Shown here: positions 8,277 to 16,903 of the stretch, piece after piece
Position numbering within the stretch: position 1 is the stretch's first letter
Layout of the letters: every line of letters starts with the position of its first letter
From: Clostridiaceae bacterium
GTDB taxonomy: Bacteria; Bacillota; Clostridia; Oscillospirales; Butyricicoccaceae
Reading direction: 5' to 3'
DNA length: 64,000 nucleotides
Assembly: GCA_018383195.1 (NCBI GenBank)
Contig: JAGZOP010000005.1
Span: 29,507-93,506, forward strand
Program-made: the position numbers and the translations under genes
The notes under the pieces: generated by a model
The model's input: the letters and a program-made list of their open reading frames with translations, nothing else
Told to the model about the DNA's origin: nothing
Database searches by the model: none

Positions 8277-8852
8277 TTATCCAACCTGCAAAAAGCGGCC
8301 GTTGTTATGCACACACGCAGAAATACCGCCGAGCAATCCGGTTTCATCAATTTTATCTGCGTCGAAGCGAATCGAAAGCACACCGTCGGCAAAATCGCGG
8401 CACGAAACCTCAATAATAGCGTCACTGTCGCTGTCTATCATGCTGCGAAACACGGTATCCTCAATCACATGGTCATCAAAACCCAAAAAGCGAAACGCGG
8501 TTCCCGTTCCCACGCACGGCTCCAGCCCTTCGGATTTCAGCTCCCCAAAGCAGCGGTCAAGCGCTACAAACGCACTTCCCTGACCGCGTTTGAGCAGACG
8601 CCCATCCTGCCACACATGGTTCAGCCGGCTGAGCGCCGGAATCCCATGCTCACCGCATGCGGCAGTTACGCCTACATACATGCCTTTCAGCAGCCCGCTG
8701 ACGACATCCATCATGATTTCCGGCGTCTGCGCATCCGCAGTCTCCTGTGCGCGAAGCTCATATGACGCCATTTCTTTCTGAGCTCCCGTCTTATTCAAAC
8801 TCCAGCAGGACCGATTCCCAGCCTCAGGAGTTCCATTTTTCAACTGATTCAT
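8277..8852 (-). CDS. Hypothetical protein
   Basis: A 191-residue protein I do not recognise. ATG 8852 (MNQLKNGTPEAG) follows AGAAGG by about 9 bp, which favours it over an ATG further upstream. The first ~30 residues look unstructured. The remainder looks soluble and globular, with a repeated-looking pattern of short strands and helices (EIMMDVVSGLLKG, GFDDHVIEDTVFRSM). No signal peptide or membrane helix is obvious. It stands alone on the minus strand between two convergent or unrelated genes, so context gives no hint of function. Confidence 0.6.
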   Translation of the reverse strand: MNQLKNGTPEAGNRSCWSLNKTGAQKEMASYELRAQETADAQTPEIMMDVVSGLLKGMYVGVTAACGEHGIPALSRLNHVWQDGRLLKRGQGSAFVALDRCFGELKSEGLEPCVGTGTAFRFLGFDDHVIEDTVFRSMIDSDSDAIIEVSCRDFADGVLSIRFDADKIDETGLLGGISACVHNNGRFLQVG

Positions 8853-9230
8853 TGCAAAACACCTTCTTACTTTTGTCATATGAAACCGCATATCTCAAGT
8901 ATGCCCCGCGATATTGCGCCTATTCTACAACATATGCAGAAGGGTTTCAAGACGCTTTTTGCTTTTTCGTACACTTCCACAATTCAGCGTTTCATCGTGC
9001 GACTTTTTTTGCAACCGCACTGGCGATTTCTCGCAAAAATCTCAGATTCCCTCCGATTGTTTTTTCGCATTTTGCCCATGGATATTTTTACACCCTTTCT
9101 CCGGTATACAAAAAGCCTCTGGTCTCCCAGAGGCTTTTTGAAATTATTTTTCATAGAAAACCGATGTTTTACAGTGAAATATCCTGTTTTTACATCATTT
9201 TCCCATTTGTATGCACTGCAATTCCCATGC
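8853..9230. other. Gene-free stretch between two minus-strand genes
   Basis: This 378-bp stretch holds the terminator at 9110-9142 for the transporter on its right and, presumably, the promoter of the hypothetical gene at 8277-8852 on its left. It is T-rich on the plus strand; I found no convincing additional gene or RNA motif. Confidence 0.5.
9110..9142 (-). terminator. Terminator of the DMT transporter operon
   Basis: Perfect stem AAAAAGCCTCTG / CAGAGGCTTTTT with a 6-nt loop; T run present on the minus strand, about 90 bp downstream of the transporter stop. Confidence 0.85.
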
Positions 9231-10148
9231 TCATGCATGCTTTCGGTTGACCACCATAATGCCCGTGCATACCAAAATGAGCGCGCACAAATTGCGGATT
9301 GTAAACACGTTTTCCTGCAAAACGAGCGCACTGATGAGCGAACCGAACACCGGAATCAAAAACATATAGACCGTAACTTTTCCGACCGGATGGTGCTTGA
9401 GCAGCACTGTCCACACCGTAAACGCCACCGAGCTGAGCAGCGACAGATAGGCAAGCAGCAAAATTCCTTCCGGCGTAAACGTCACGCCGCCCACGCCGCC
9501 GAAAACCATGCCGACTGCAAGGAGTACCGCGCCGCCCAGCGTGAGCTGCCATCCCGTAATTACCATCGGGTCGCGCCCCGGCGTAATCTTCCGGCTGATG
9601 CCCGCGCCCAGTCCCTGACCCAGTGCGCTGATCAGCATAAACCCTTCCCCAGAAAAGGTGACACGCTGACCGCCCAGCCCTGCGCCGGACAGAATCACAA
9701 GCACGCCCGCAAATCCCAACAGACACCCGATTCCCTTGCGCAGATTCATACGGTCGTCCTTGAAGGCAAAATGTGCGACAAAAACCGCAAAAAAGGTGGA
9801 GGTTGCGCTCAAAACCGAGCCGCGCACCCCGGTTGTGTTGCCGAGTCCCGGATACAGAAACAGATACTGCATCACCGTCTGCGCCCCCGACAGCACAAGA
9901 ATCCCCCGCCATGCGTCTTTTTGGGGGAACAGCGGCGTTTCACGCCGCACGAGCACAAGCGCCAGCACCAGCAGTCCCGCAATGGTAAAACGCATGCCTG
10001 CAAAAAACAGCTTGGCGGCAGCATCCTCTCCCGCAATGGAAAACAGGTCATATCCTGCCTTGACCGCCGGAATTGCGCTGCCCCACAGCGCAGTGCATAA
10101 CAGCGCGGGCAGGAAAATCCCGCCGCGTACAGGTCTTGTCTTGGTCAT
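9231..10148 (-). CDS. DMT family transporter (EamA domains)
   Basis: A 305-residue inner membrane transporter of the drug/metabolite (DMT) superfamily with two EamA repeats and about ten membrane helices. The first helix has ALLCTALWGSAIPAVKAGY, a classic EamA opening. The second repeat starts near residue 155 (GEGFMLISALGQGLGAG). The start codon overlaps the stop of the inositol monophosphatase gene (TGATG), so the two are co-translated. Substrate unknown; amino acids or metabolites are typical. Confidence 0.85.
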   Translation of the reverse strand: MTKTRPVRGGIFLPALLCTALWGSAIPAVKAGYDLFSIAGEDAAAKLFFAGMRFTIAGLLVLALVLVRRETPLFPQKDAWRGILVLSGAQTVMQYLFLYPGLGNTTGVRGSVLSATSTFFAVFVAHFAFKDDRMNLRKGIGCLLGFAGVLVILSGAGLGGQRVTFSGEGFMLISALGQGLGAGISRKITPGRDPMVITGWQLTLGGAVLLAVGMVFGGVGGVTFTPEGILLLAYLSLLSSVAFTVWTVLLKHHPVGKVTVYMFLIPVFGSLISALVLQENVFTIRNLCALILVCTGIMVVNRKHA

Positions 10149-10921
10149 CAGAGCTTATCCAATCCTTTTTCAAAAAATTCTTCCCATGCGCGCGGCGCGG
10201 CGGCAAGGATAGAGCATTTCTCGGTCAGCGACACCGGTGCACCGGAAAACTGACCAATCCGTCCTCCCGCTTCGGTGACGATCAGTCCGGCTGCGGCATG
10301 GTCCCACGGGCAAAGACGCGCTTCAAACATCACATCCGCGCAGCCCGCGGCCACAGCGCACAGATCAAGCGCAGCCGATCCCGAACGCCGCACGTCAATC
10401 GCAGCGTCAAACAGCGCGCGTGCCAATCGGAATGTCTGTTCAAACGTATCCGGGTAATAGGATGCTGTGCCAAGACATACAATGCTGTCAGCGATGCCGT
10501 TGTCCGTCACGTGGATCGGCTTGCCGTTTTCCCATGCACCCTTTCCCCGCTCGGCAGCGAACATCGTGTCGGAGTATGGATTATATACCACGCCGCATAC
10601 GATCTCTCCATCTTGTACCGCTGCAATCGAAACCGCAGACGCGCGGTACCCGCGTACAAAGTTTGCCGTACCGTCGATAGGGTCTACAATGAATGCAAGT
10701 CCGTGCAGCGCATCCTCTTTTTGTGCGTCGCCCTCTTCCCCGATAAAGTGTGCCTCGGGATATGCCGCGAGCAGTTGGGTGCGCAGCAGCTCCTGCACAC
10801 GCACATCATATTGCGTTACCAAATTGCGGCGGTCCCCGCCTTTTTCGGTCACACCGATGCGGTCGGCTGCGAGAATGACTGCACCGCCGCTGCGTGCGGC
10901 AGTTTCCAGTGTTTTGAGCAT
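10148..10921 (-). CDS. Inositol monophosphatase family protein
   Basis: A 257-residue Mg-dependent sugar-phosphatase-fold enzyme. The three metal-binding motifs are visible: GEEG near residue 61, DPIDGTANF near 80, and WDHAAAGLIVTEAGG near 205. Family members dephosphorylate inositol phosphate, histidinol phosphate, NADP or 3'-phosphoadenosine phosphate; the substrate here cannot be assigned. GGGAAGGAAC precedes ATG 10921. It is the first gene of a pair with the DMT transporter. Confidence 0.88.
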   Translation of the reverse strand: MLKTLETAARSGGAVILAADRIGVTEKGGDRRNLVTQYDVRVQELLRTQLLAAYPEAHFIGEEGDAQKEDALHGLAFIVDPIDGTANFVRGYRASAVSIAAVQDGEIVCGVVYNPYSDTMFAAERGKGAWENGKPIHVTDNGIADSIVCLGTASYYPDTFEQTFRLARALFDAAIDVRRSGSAALDLCAVAAGCADVMFEARLCPWDHAAAGLIVTEAGGRIGQFSGAPVSLTEKCSILAAAPRAWEEFFEKGLDKL

Positions 10922-10987
10922 GTTCCTTCCCCTTTCCTCTCAATGCTATTTCTATATTCTATTGTAAAATGTTTTTCGGACAAAAAC

Positions 10988-11024
10988 AAGACCGCTATCC
11001 GGAGCGGAATAGCGGTCTTATCAG
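10988..11024 (-). terminator. Terminator after the DUF4250 gene
   Basis: Stem AAGACCGCTAT / ATAGCGGTCTT with a nested hairpin loop; a T run follows on the minus strand. Confidence 0.75.
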
Positions 11025-11043
11025 CTTAATTCTGCTTTTGCGG

Positions 11044-11220
11044 TCAGCGGAACTGGTTCACGCCGGGCACATATTGATACCCAATGCGCGCGAGACGCTG
11101 CTCCAGTGTGGCGCGGTGGGTTTCCTCGCCGTCACACAGCGCATCAAGGCTGTGGTACCGGTCGCGCAGCAGCGTGTTGACCACGCTCAGCAGCATGACG
11201 GGGTCGTTTGGCAACGCCAT
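11044..11220 (-). CDS. DUF4250 domain-containing protein
   Basis: A small 58-residue protein matching the DUF4250 family of Firmicutes: it begins MALPNDPVMLLSVVNTLLRD and ends GYQYVPGVNQFR. AAGGAG lies 8 bp upstream of ATG 11220. It is probably cotranscribed with the PsiE-like gene just upstream (13 bp). Function of the family is unknown. Confidence 0.85.
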   Translation of the reverse strand: MALPNDPVMLLSVVNTLLRDRYHSLDALCDGEETHRATLEQRLARIGYQYVPGVNQFR

Positions 11221-11233
11221 ATGGGCTCTCCTT

Positions 11234-11671
11234 TCAGTCGCTTTCTTCGGTCTCACTTCTTCTGGATGCCTTGTCGAAAATCGGCGTATGTTTGACATCG
11301 TCCAGTTTTGGAATATACAGATACTTTCGCACCACATATAATACCGCAATGGACGCAACCGCAATCAGGTTTTGCAGCGGCGTTGTGTGCTCGACAATCA
11401 TCTGGCGGGCAATCGCAAGAAGCATAATCTCAATGACCGAATCGAGCGTGTGGCTGCACAGCATCTTGACGAATTCAACGCCGATAACCAGCATTGCAGC
11501 AACGCTCAAATATTCGGAGAAAACCGAAGGGTCTTTCAATAATTTGACCGGGCTGATGTCTTGCACCAAACCAATCAGCGCTGCGGCAAGCGCCGACAGC
11601 ATGAGCAGCCCAACCAACATTTCAAGCAGGCTGGATAAACGGTGCATCAATTCTCGTGCATGAAACTTCAT
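11234..11671 (-). CDS. PsiE-like membrane protein
   Basis: A 145-residue protein with four hydrophobic segments resembling the phosphate-starvation-inducible PsiE family: LLEMLVGLLMLSALAAAL, YLSVAAMLVIGVEFVKML, a middle segment at LLAIARQMIV, and LIAVASIAVLYVVRKYL. The C-terminus is charged and cytoplasmic. TAGGAG precedes ATG 11671. The family's role is not established; no phosphate-regulon genes are near. Confidence 0.7.
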   Translation of the reverse strand: MKFHARELMHRLSSLLEMLVGLLMLSALAAALIGLVQDISPVKLLKDPSVFSEYLSVAAMLVIGVEFVKMLCSHTLDSVIEIMLLAIARQMIVEHTTPLQNLIAVASIAVLYVVRKYLYIPKLDDVKHTPIFDKASRRSETEESD

Positions 11672-11764
11672 GAAACATCTCCTATTTTGGGGTTGATTCA
11701 GCAGATTCAGTATAGCATGTCGGGCACGGTGCTGTACAGTCCTTATGTAAATTTTTCTGAACAG

Positions 11765-12565
11765 TTATTTTTGCGCGCTGCGCCCATAAAAGAAAATGTA
11801 CTGCTGCATCACGCCGGCAAACCCCTCGTAGCGCGCAAGCGGAAAGCTGCCGCCATAATGCTGCACCACCATCTTCCGAATCCATGTGTCCACCGGAAAT
11901 GCGGCAAGGTCATGCAAACCGAACAGCTGCACGCAGGCGGCAACCTTCGGTCCCACACCGGGCAAAGCAAGCAACGCATCGTGCGCCTGTTCCAGCGGCA
12001 GCCTGCACACTGCTTCCGCATCAAAATCGCTGTGCGCGATGGCAAAAATATACTGGTCACGGTACCCCAAGCCGATGGCGCGCAGCGCAGGCAGATCCGC
12101 TGCTGCAAGCTGCGCTTTCGTCGGGAACGTGTAATAAGGTTCTCCGGCGCTGTCCACGCGCTGCTCGCCCCAACCCTTGCACAGGAGTTCGACCGTCCTC
12201 TGGATGCGCGGGATATTATTATTCTGGGAGATGACAAACGTAATCAGCGTCTCCCAGAAATCCTGCCGCAGGATGCGCAGCCCACTGCCGTAGCCGATCG
12301 CAGCACGCAAAAAAGCATCTTCTTCGGGTACTGCGGCGCACATCGCCGCATAATCGGTGTCCCAGTCAAAATAGCCGCGCCAAAACGCCTGATATTCTTC
12401 TTCCGATGTATCGAAAGCGAGCCTCTCGCCCTCCTGCCGCACACGCACGCACCGCGCGCCGGCACATATGCGCCACCAGCCTTCTGCCCGCGCTTCCATA
12501 CGGAAACACTGACCGGACGCCGCAATCTGCCCCAAGTCGCAGGGCGCAAGATGATGATAAACCAT
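11765..12565 (-). CDS. 8-oxoguanine DNA glycosylase (OGG family)
   Basis: A 266-residue bifunctional DNA glycosylase/AP lyase that removes oxidised guanine. The helix-hairpin-helix-GPD core is intact: LPGVGPKVAACVQLFG (with the catalytic Lys after GVGP) and the catalytic Asp in FPVDTWIRKMV. The N-terminal TBP-like domain has the GQCFRM motif. ATG 12565 follows GGGAGG; a longer in-frame start at 12649 lacks a ribosome site. It lies divergent from the Rex-controlled operon. Confidence 0.85.
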   Translation of the reverse strand: MVYHHLAPCDLGQIAASGQCFRMEARAEGWWRICAGARCVRVRQEGERLAFDTSEEEYQAFWRGYFDWDTDYAAMCAAVPEEDAFLRAAIGYGSGLRILRQDFWETLITFVISQNNNIPRIQRTVELLCKGWGEQRVDSAGEPYYTFPTKAQLAAADLPALRAIGLGYRDQYIFAIAHSDFDAEAVCRLPLEQAHDALLALPGVGPKVAACVQLFGLHDLAAFPVDTWIRKMVVQHYGGSFPLARYEGFAGVMQQYIFFYGRSAQK

Positions 12566-12735
12566 ACGTGGATTCCTCCCTTCCTTTTCTATTATAAATT
12601 GTGCAAATCCTTCGCGCAATTCTTTTGCGCGGCGTGTGGATTCCAACATTACATCAAAAATCCATCATTATCTATCCCCAAGGCAACCATCATGCAACCT
12701 TCACAAAAAATATTTTATTTTTCGCAATAAACTAG

Positions 12736-12764
12736 TTGAAATGCAGCATCAAAAGTGTTATACT
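12736..12764 (+). promoter_or_regulatory. Sigma-A promoter of the hydroxyacyl-CoA dehydrogenase/thiolase operon
   Basis: -35 TTGAAA (12736-12741), 17 bp, -10 TATACT (12759-12764). An inverted repeat TTTAACA/TGTTAAA (12765-12786) and a Rex-like box follow at the start of the transcript. Confidence 0.75.
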
Positions 12765-12778
12765 TTTAACAAAGATAA

Positions 12779-12796
12779 GTGTTAAATATTTCACAA
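12779..12796 (+). promoter_or_regulatory. Candidate Rex operator
   Basis: Read on the minus strand, TTGTGAAATATTTAACAC closely matches the Firmicute Rex site (TTGTGAAAnnnnTTCACAA / TTGTTAAnnnnTTAACAA). Its position just after the predicted transcription start fits repression that is relieved at high NADH/NAD. Rex control of hydroxybutyryl-CoA dehydrogenase and thiolase genes is established in clostridia; here it is inferred. Confidence 0.65.
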
Positions 12797-12828
12797 TTTG
12801 CCTCTAAAAAATATTGGGAGGGATTCTC

Positions 12829-14139
12829 TTGGAAATCAAAACCGTAACCGTCATCGGCGCGAACGGTACCATGGGCTGTAATATCTCAGGTATCTTCGCT
12901 TCTTTCGGCAACGCGAAAGTGTATATGGCATGCCGCAGCCTGGAAAAGGCAGAGAAGGCGGTTTCCCGCGCTGCCAAGTCTGTACGCGCAGAAGCTATTG
13001 CGGAAAACCTTGTTCCGGTCACCTTCGATGACCTGCCGCAGTGCGTGGCAGAGTCCGACCTGATCTTTGAGTCGGTCTCCGAGAATTTCGAGACCAAGCA
13101 GGGCATCATCGACCGCATCCGCGACCATGTCCGTCCGGATGCCATCCTTGCAACTGGCACCTCGGGTTTGTCCATCGACAAGCTCGCAGAGATGTATCCC
13201 GAAGCGCTGCGCCCCCGCTTTATCGGCATGCACTTCTTCAACCCGCCCTATATGATGACCCTGTGCGAGATCATCGAGAGCGAGTACACCGACAAGGAAA
13301 TGTCCGCTTTCCTCGCGGAGTATTCCAAGAAGAAACTGGTGCGCACCGTGGTCAACGTTGCAGACACCGCAGCGTTCCTCGGCAACCGAATCGGCTTCCA
13401 GTTCATCAACGAAGCATGCCAGTACGCCGAGATGTATAAGGATAACGGCGGCATCGACTACATCGACGCCATCCTCGGTCAGTTCACCGGCCGCAACATG
13501 CCCCCGATTGCAACCGCGGACTTCGTCGGCCTGGACGTCCATAAGGCAATCGTAGACAACGTCTACGCCAACACCAAGGATTACGCCCGCTCGACTTTCA
13601 TCCTGCCTGAATACATGCAGAAGCTGATCGACGAAGGCAAGCTCGGCCGCAAGGTTAAGCAGGGTCTGTACAAGACCGTTGTCGATGAAAACGGCAAAAA
13701 GATTCAGTATGTTTACGACATCGATTCGGGCGAATACCGCGAAAAAATTCGCTACTCCTTCCCCTTTGCCAAGAAGATGATCGACTACCTGCATCAGGGC
13801 GATTACCGTCAGGCGTTCGACTCCCTCAAGCACAACCACTCCATCGAGGCGGAAATCTGCCTGTCCTTCCTGATTAAATATGTGCTGTACTCCATCACTG
13901 CTGTCAAACTGTCCTCGGACGACATCCATGCGGCAGACGCTGCGATGGCGACCGGCTTCGGCTGGGTACCCCCGCTGGCTGTTGTGGATGCGCTCGGCGG
14001 CAAGACCGAGTTCATGAAGTTGGCGCAGCAGCGCCTGTCGAGCGAACTGCTCGCGCGCATCAAGCTCAAGGACACCCTGAAAGACCTGCCGGACGGTTCG
14101 CACTACGACTTCCGCAGCTATTTCAAGGGCAAGCAGTAA
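12829..14139 (+). CDS. 3-hydroxyacyl-CoA dehydrogenase family protein
   Basis: NAD-dependent 3-hydroxyacyl-CoA dehydrogenase-like protein of 436 residues. The Rossmann motif reads GANGTMG rather than the usual GxGxMG; the catalytic region HFFNPP (near residue 138) is conserved, and the C-terminal domain has FLGNRIGFQFINEA. It is longer than the ~280-residue hydroxybutyryl-CoA dehydrogenases and has an extra C-terminal domain (after about residue 290). TTG 12829 is chosen because GGGAGG at 12816-12821 is 7 bp upstream. It is followed 19 bp later by a thiolase-like gene, so the pair may act on the same acyl-CoA, but no crotonase or acyl-CoA dehydrogenase is present here. Confidence 0.85.
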   Translation: MEIKTVTVIGANGTMGCNISGIFASFGNAKVYMACRSLEKAEKAVSRAAKSVRAEAIAENLVPVTFDDLPQCVAESDLIFESVSENFETKQGIIDRIRDHVRPDAILATGTSGLSIDKLAEMYPEALRPRFIGMHFFNPPYMMTLCEIIESEYTDKEMSAFLAEYSKKKLVRTVVNVADTAAFLGNRIGFQFINEACQYAEMYKDNGGIDYIDAILGQFTGRNMPPIATADFVGLDVHKAIVDNVYANTKDYARSTFILPEYMQKLIDEGKLGRKVKQGLYKTVVDENGKKIQYVYDIDSGEYREKIRYSFPFAKKMIDYLHQGDYRQAFDSLKHNHSIEAEICLSFLIKYVLYSITAVKLSSDDIHAADAAMATGFGWVPPLAVVDALGGKTEFMKLAQQRLSSELLARIKLKDTLKDLPDGSHYDFRSYFKGKQ

Positions 14140-14158
14140 GAAAGGGAGGAGCAATGCT

Positions 14159-15409
14159 ATGAATAAGGTATATGTAATGGGCGGCGCTCAGACCGACTTC
14201 GAGCGCAACTGGAGCCGCGAGGGCAAAAACGTGGTCGCAATGCTGCGCGAGGTTATGTCTGACGGCTGCGCGAACGCCGACCTCACCTATGATGATATTA
14301 TTTCCCTCAACGAAGAAAACCGTGTATCCTGCTTTGTCGGCAGCTTCCTTTCCGAGCTGTACAACGATCAGAGCCATGTCGGCGCGCTGCTGACCGAAGT
14401 GGATCCGGCGTTCTTCGGCGTACCGAGCGTGCGTGTTGAGGCAGCCTGTGCAGCAGGCGCAGCGGCACTCGATGCAGCGGTCACCAAGATTAAGGCAGGC
14501 GAAGCCGACGTTGCGATTGTGGTCGGCTGGGCGCTGCTCAACACGGTTGACGCTGCAACAAGCGCTTCTTATACCGCGCGCGGCACATATGTAGAAAAAG
14601 AATCCAAGTCCACCGACGGTCTGCCCAACCTCTACGGCAAGCTGACCGATGCATACCTCGAGAAATACGGCGCACCCGCAGACCGCGTCATGAAATCTCT
14701 GGCTCATCTCACCGAAATGGCTTACGAAAACGGCAAGCGCAACCCGAATGCGCAGACCCGCAAGCTGTTCATGAGCGAAAAGCAGGCAAACATGCGCGGC
14801 TGCGCGACCAATCCGTTTGTCGCAGGCCGTCTGGCGCAGTCTGACGCAACGCTCACCACCGACGGTGCAGCCGTTGTCATTCTCGCAAGCGAAGCGTTCA
14901 AGCAGAAGCACTGCCCCGACCGCGCGCTGCCGATTGTCAAGGGCCGCGGTTTCCGCGTCGCGCCGATGGAGCTGAAAACCAAGCTGACCGAGGCGCGCGT
15001 AAGCGACTACCTGCTGCCCTGGACCCGCAAAACGGTGGAAGAAGCTTACCAGACCGCAGGTCTGACCGCGGACGACATCGACGTGTTCGAGCTGTACGAC
15101 TATTACACCGCAGGCGAGCTGATCGAACTGTCCTGTGTTGGCCTGTGCAAGCCCGGCGAGGAATACCGTCTCATCGAGGACGGCGTGATCGAATTTGACG
15201 GCGCAAAGCCGGTCAACCCGACCGGCGGTCTGATTGGCGGCGGCCACCCACAGTCCGCGACTGGCGTGCGCATGTTCCTCGACCTCTACAAGCAGCTCAC
15301 CGGTACCGCCGGCGAGTGCCAGGTGCCGAAGGCTGTCAAAAACGGTCTGATGCTCAACATGGGCGGCTCGGCAACCTCCAACTATGCGTTTATCCTCGGG
15401 ATGGAGTAA
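14159..15409 (+). CDS. Thiolase family protein (SCP-x-like)
   Basis: A 416-residue thiolase-fold protein. The nucleophilic Cys is visible in VEAACAAGAAAL near residue 96, and the GGGHPQSATG block near 360 carries the catalytic His. The motif that is HDCF in SCP-x-type thiolases reads ELYDYYTAGEL, and the C-terminal block reads LMLNMGGSATSNY where classical thiolases have a second Cys. It is thus closest to the SCP-x branch but lacks usual residues, so true thiolysis is uncertain. GGGAGGAG precedes ATG 14159. Second gene of the Rex-box operon; a strong terminator follows. Confidence 0.8.
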   Translation: MNKVYVMGGAQTDFERNWSREGKNVVAMLREVMSDGCANADLTYDDIISLNEENRVSCFVGSFLSELYNDQSHVGALLTEVDPAFFGVPSVRVEAACAAGAAALDAAVTKIKAGEADVAIVVGWALLNTVDAATSASYTARGTYVEKESKSTDGLPNLYGKLTDAYLEKYGAPADRVMKSLAHLTEMAYENGKRNPNAQTRKLFMSEKQANMRGCATNPFVAGRLAQSDATLTTDGAAVVILASEAFKQKHCPDRALPIVKGRGFRVAPMELKTKLTEARVSDYLLPWTRKTVEEAYQTAGLTADDIDVFELYDYYTAGELIELSCVGLCKPGEEYRLIEDGVIEFDGAKPVNPTGGLIGGGHPQSATGVRMFLDLYKQLTGTAGECQVPKAVKNGLMLNMGGSATSNYAFILGME

Positions 15410-15443
15410 CATCCGTTCCTGAATTCTCTCCCTTTTTTCTCTG

Positions 15444-15480
15444 CGTCTCCGGTTTCTGTGAACCGGAGACGTATTTTTTT
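15444..15480 (+). terminator. Terminator after the thiolase gene
   Basis: Stem CGTCTCCGGTT / AACCGGAGACG, 6-nt loop, followed by ATTTTTTT. Confidence 0.9.
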
Positions 15481-15504
15481 GGTCAAAAAGCCAAATCGGA
15501 AAAA

Positions 15505-15533
15505 TTGTATTTTGCGCTGCCCGATGTTATAAT
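15505..15533 (+). promoter_or_regulatory. Sigma-A promoter of the molybdenum hydroxylase operon
   Basis: -35 TTGTAT (15505-15510), 17 bp, -10 TATAAT (15528-15533). It shows the hydroxylase genes can be transcribed separately from the dehydrogenase/thiolase pair. The ~80-nt leader has a small ACCGTTCCGCACGGT hairpin. Confidence 0.75.
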
Positions 15534-15621
15534 AAATATATATGCGTTTTTGTCTGACCGCACCGTTCCGCACGGTATTTTGTCATTTTAAAACGAGATG
15601 TAGTAGTAAAGGAGAACGGGA

Positions 15622-16431
15622 ATGTTCACGATAGACCAGTATGTCAAGGCGCAAAGCCTGGAGGAAGCATACGAACTGGCTCAAAAGAAAACCGCGACCA
15701 TCCTCGGCGGCTGCGGCTGGCTCAAAATGGGCCGCCGCCCGATCAAGACCGCGATCGACCTCAGCGGACTCGGTCTGGATCAGATTGAGGAAACGGATAC
15801 CCATTTTAAACTCGGCTGCATGGTGACCCTGCGCCAAATCGAAACAAGTGACGCGCTCACCGCTTATTTCGGCAGCTGTATCGCAGAATGCGTGCGCCAT
15901 ATTGTCGGCGTACAGTTCCGCAACTGCGCAACCATCGGCGGCTCCATCTGGGGGCGCTTCGGCTTTTCCGACCCGCTGACCCTGTTTCTCGCGCTGGATG
16001 CCGAGGTCTGCCTGCACCACGGCGGCATTATCCCGCTGCGCGAATTCGTGCAGATGGACTACACCGTCCGCGATGTGCTCACCGCCGTCTGCCTGCCCAA
16101 GCGCGGTCAAAAAGCCGTGTATCTGACCCACCGCGCGACCGAGACCGATTTTCCTGTGCTCGCGTGCGCAGTATGCAAATTCCCCGCTGATTACCGCGAC
16201 AATGGTTTCCGCGCTGCTGTCGGGGCACGTCCCCAGCGTGCGGCACTCCTTTCCGACCCGGAGGGTATCCTGTCGGACGGCATCACCGCCGAAAGTACGG
16301 CAGCGTTCGCGGACTACGCGGCGGAGCAGTTCCAGTTTTCGTCCAATATGCGCGGCAGCGCGGATTTCCGCCGCCATCTGTGCCGCGTGCTTGTGAAACG
16401 CGCGCTTACCGCGCTTGCAGAGGAGGTGTAA
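15622..16431 (+). CDS. Molybdenum hydroxylase, FAD-binding subunit
   Basis: FAD-binding middle subunit (269 aa) of the xanthine dehydrogenase / CO dehydrogenase form I family, which relays electrons from the Fe-S subunit to an acceptor. The FAD loop reads ATILGGCGWLKMGRR near residue 29 (usual form GGTDL), and FRNCATIGGSIWGRF near 110 is the second FAD motif. GGAGAACGGG precedes ATG 15622. It is first in a three-gene operon, 3 bp from the Fe-S subunit gene. The altered first loop makes the substrate class hard to place. Confidence 0.85.
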   Translation: MFTIDQYVKAQSLEEAYELAQKKTATILGGCGWLKMGRRPIKTAIDLSGLGLDQIEETDTHFKLGCMVTLRQIETSDALTAYFGSCIAECVRHIVGVQFRNCATIGGSIWGRFGFSDPLTLFLALDAEVCLHHGGIIPLREFVQMDYTVRDVLTAVCLPKRGQKAVYLTHRATETDFPVLACAVCKFPADYRDNGFRAAVGARPQRAALLSDPEGILSDGITAESTAAFADYAAEQFQFSSNMRGSADFRRHLCRVLVKRALTALAEEV

Positions 16432-16434
16432 CCC

Positions 16435-16902
16435 ATGGCGAAGGTACTGATTTCGTTCACGCTGAACGGCAAAAAAATTGAAGATGCGGTTGCACCTGAC
16501 CAGCCGCTGCTTGAATATGTACGCGAAAAAGGCTGCCTGTCGGTCAAGCGCGGCTGTGAAACTTCAAACTGCGGTCTGTGCACTGTCCTGATGGATGGCA
16601 AGCCGGTGCTCTCGTGCACGATGCTCGCCGTGCGCGCGGACGGACACGACATTGTGACCCTCGAGGGTGTGCAGGACGAAGCTGCTGAAATCGGCGCGTT
16701 TCTCGCGTCCGAGGGTGCGGAGCAGTGCGGCTTCTGCTCGCCGGGACTCATTATGAACATCATCGCAATGACGCGCGAGCTGCACAATCCGTCCGAGGAT
16801 GAGATTCGCGCTTATCTCGCGGGCAATCTGTGCCGCTGCACCGGCTATGTCGGTCAGCTGCGCGCCATCCGCGCCTATCTTGCGGCAAAGAAGGAGGGCT
16901 GA
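16435..16902 (+). CDS. Molybdenum hydroxylase, 2Fe-2S subunit
   Basis: Small iron-sulfur subunit (155 aa) with two [2Fe-2S] clusters. The plant-type motif CETSNCGLCTVLMDGKPVLSC (residues ~40-60) and the C-terminal four-helix cluster motif QCGFCSPG ... LCRCTGY are complete. It carries electrons from the molybdenum centre to FAD. Ribosome site GGAGG upstream; 1 bp separates its stop from the large subunit start. Confidence 0.92.
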   Translation: MAKVLISFTLNGKKIEDAVAPDQPLLEYVREKGCLSVKRGCETSNCGLCTVLMDGKPVLSCTMLAVRADGHDIVTLEGVQDEAAEIGAFLASEGAEQCGFCSPGLIMNIIAMTRELHNPSEDEIRAYLAGNLCRCTGYVGQLRAIRAYLAAKKEG

Positions 16903-16903
16903 T

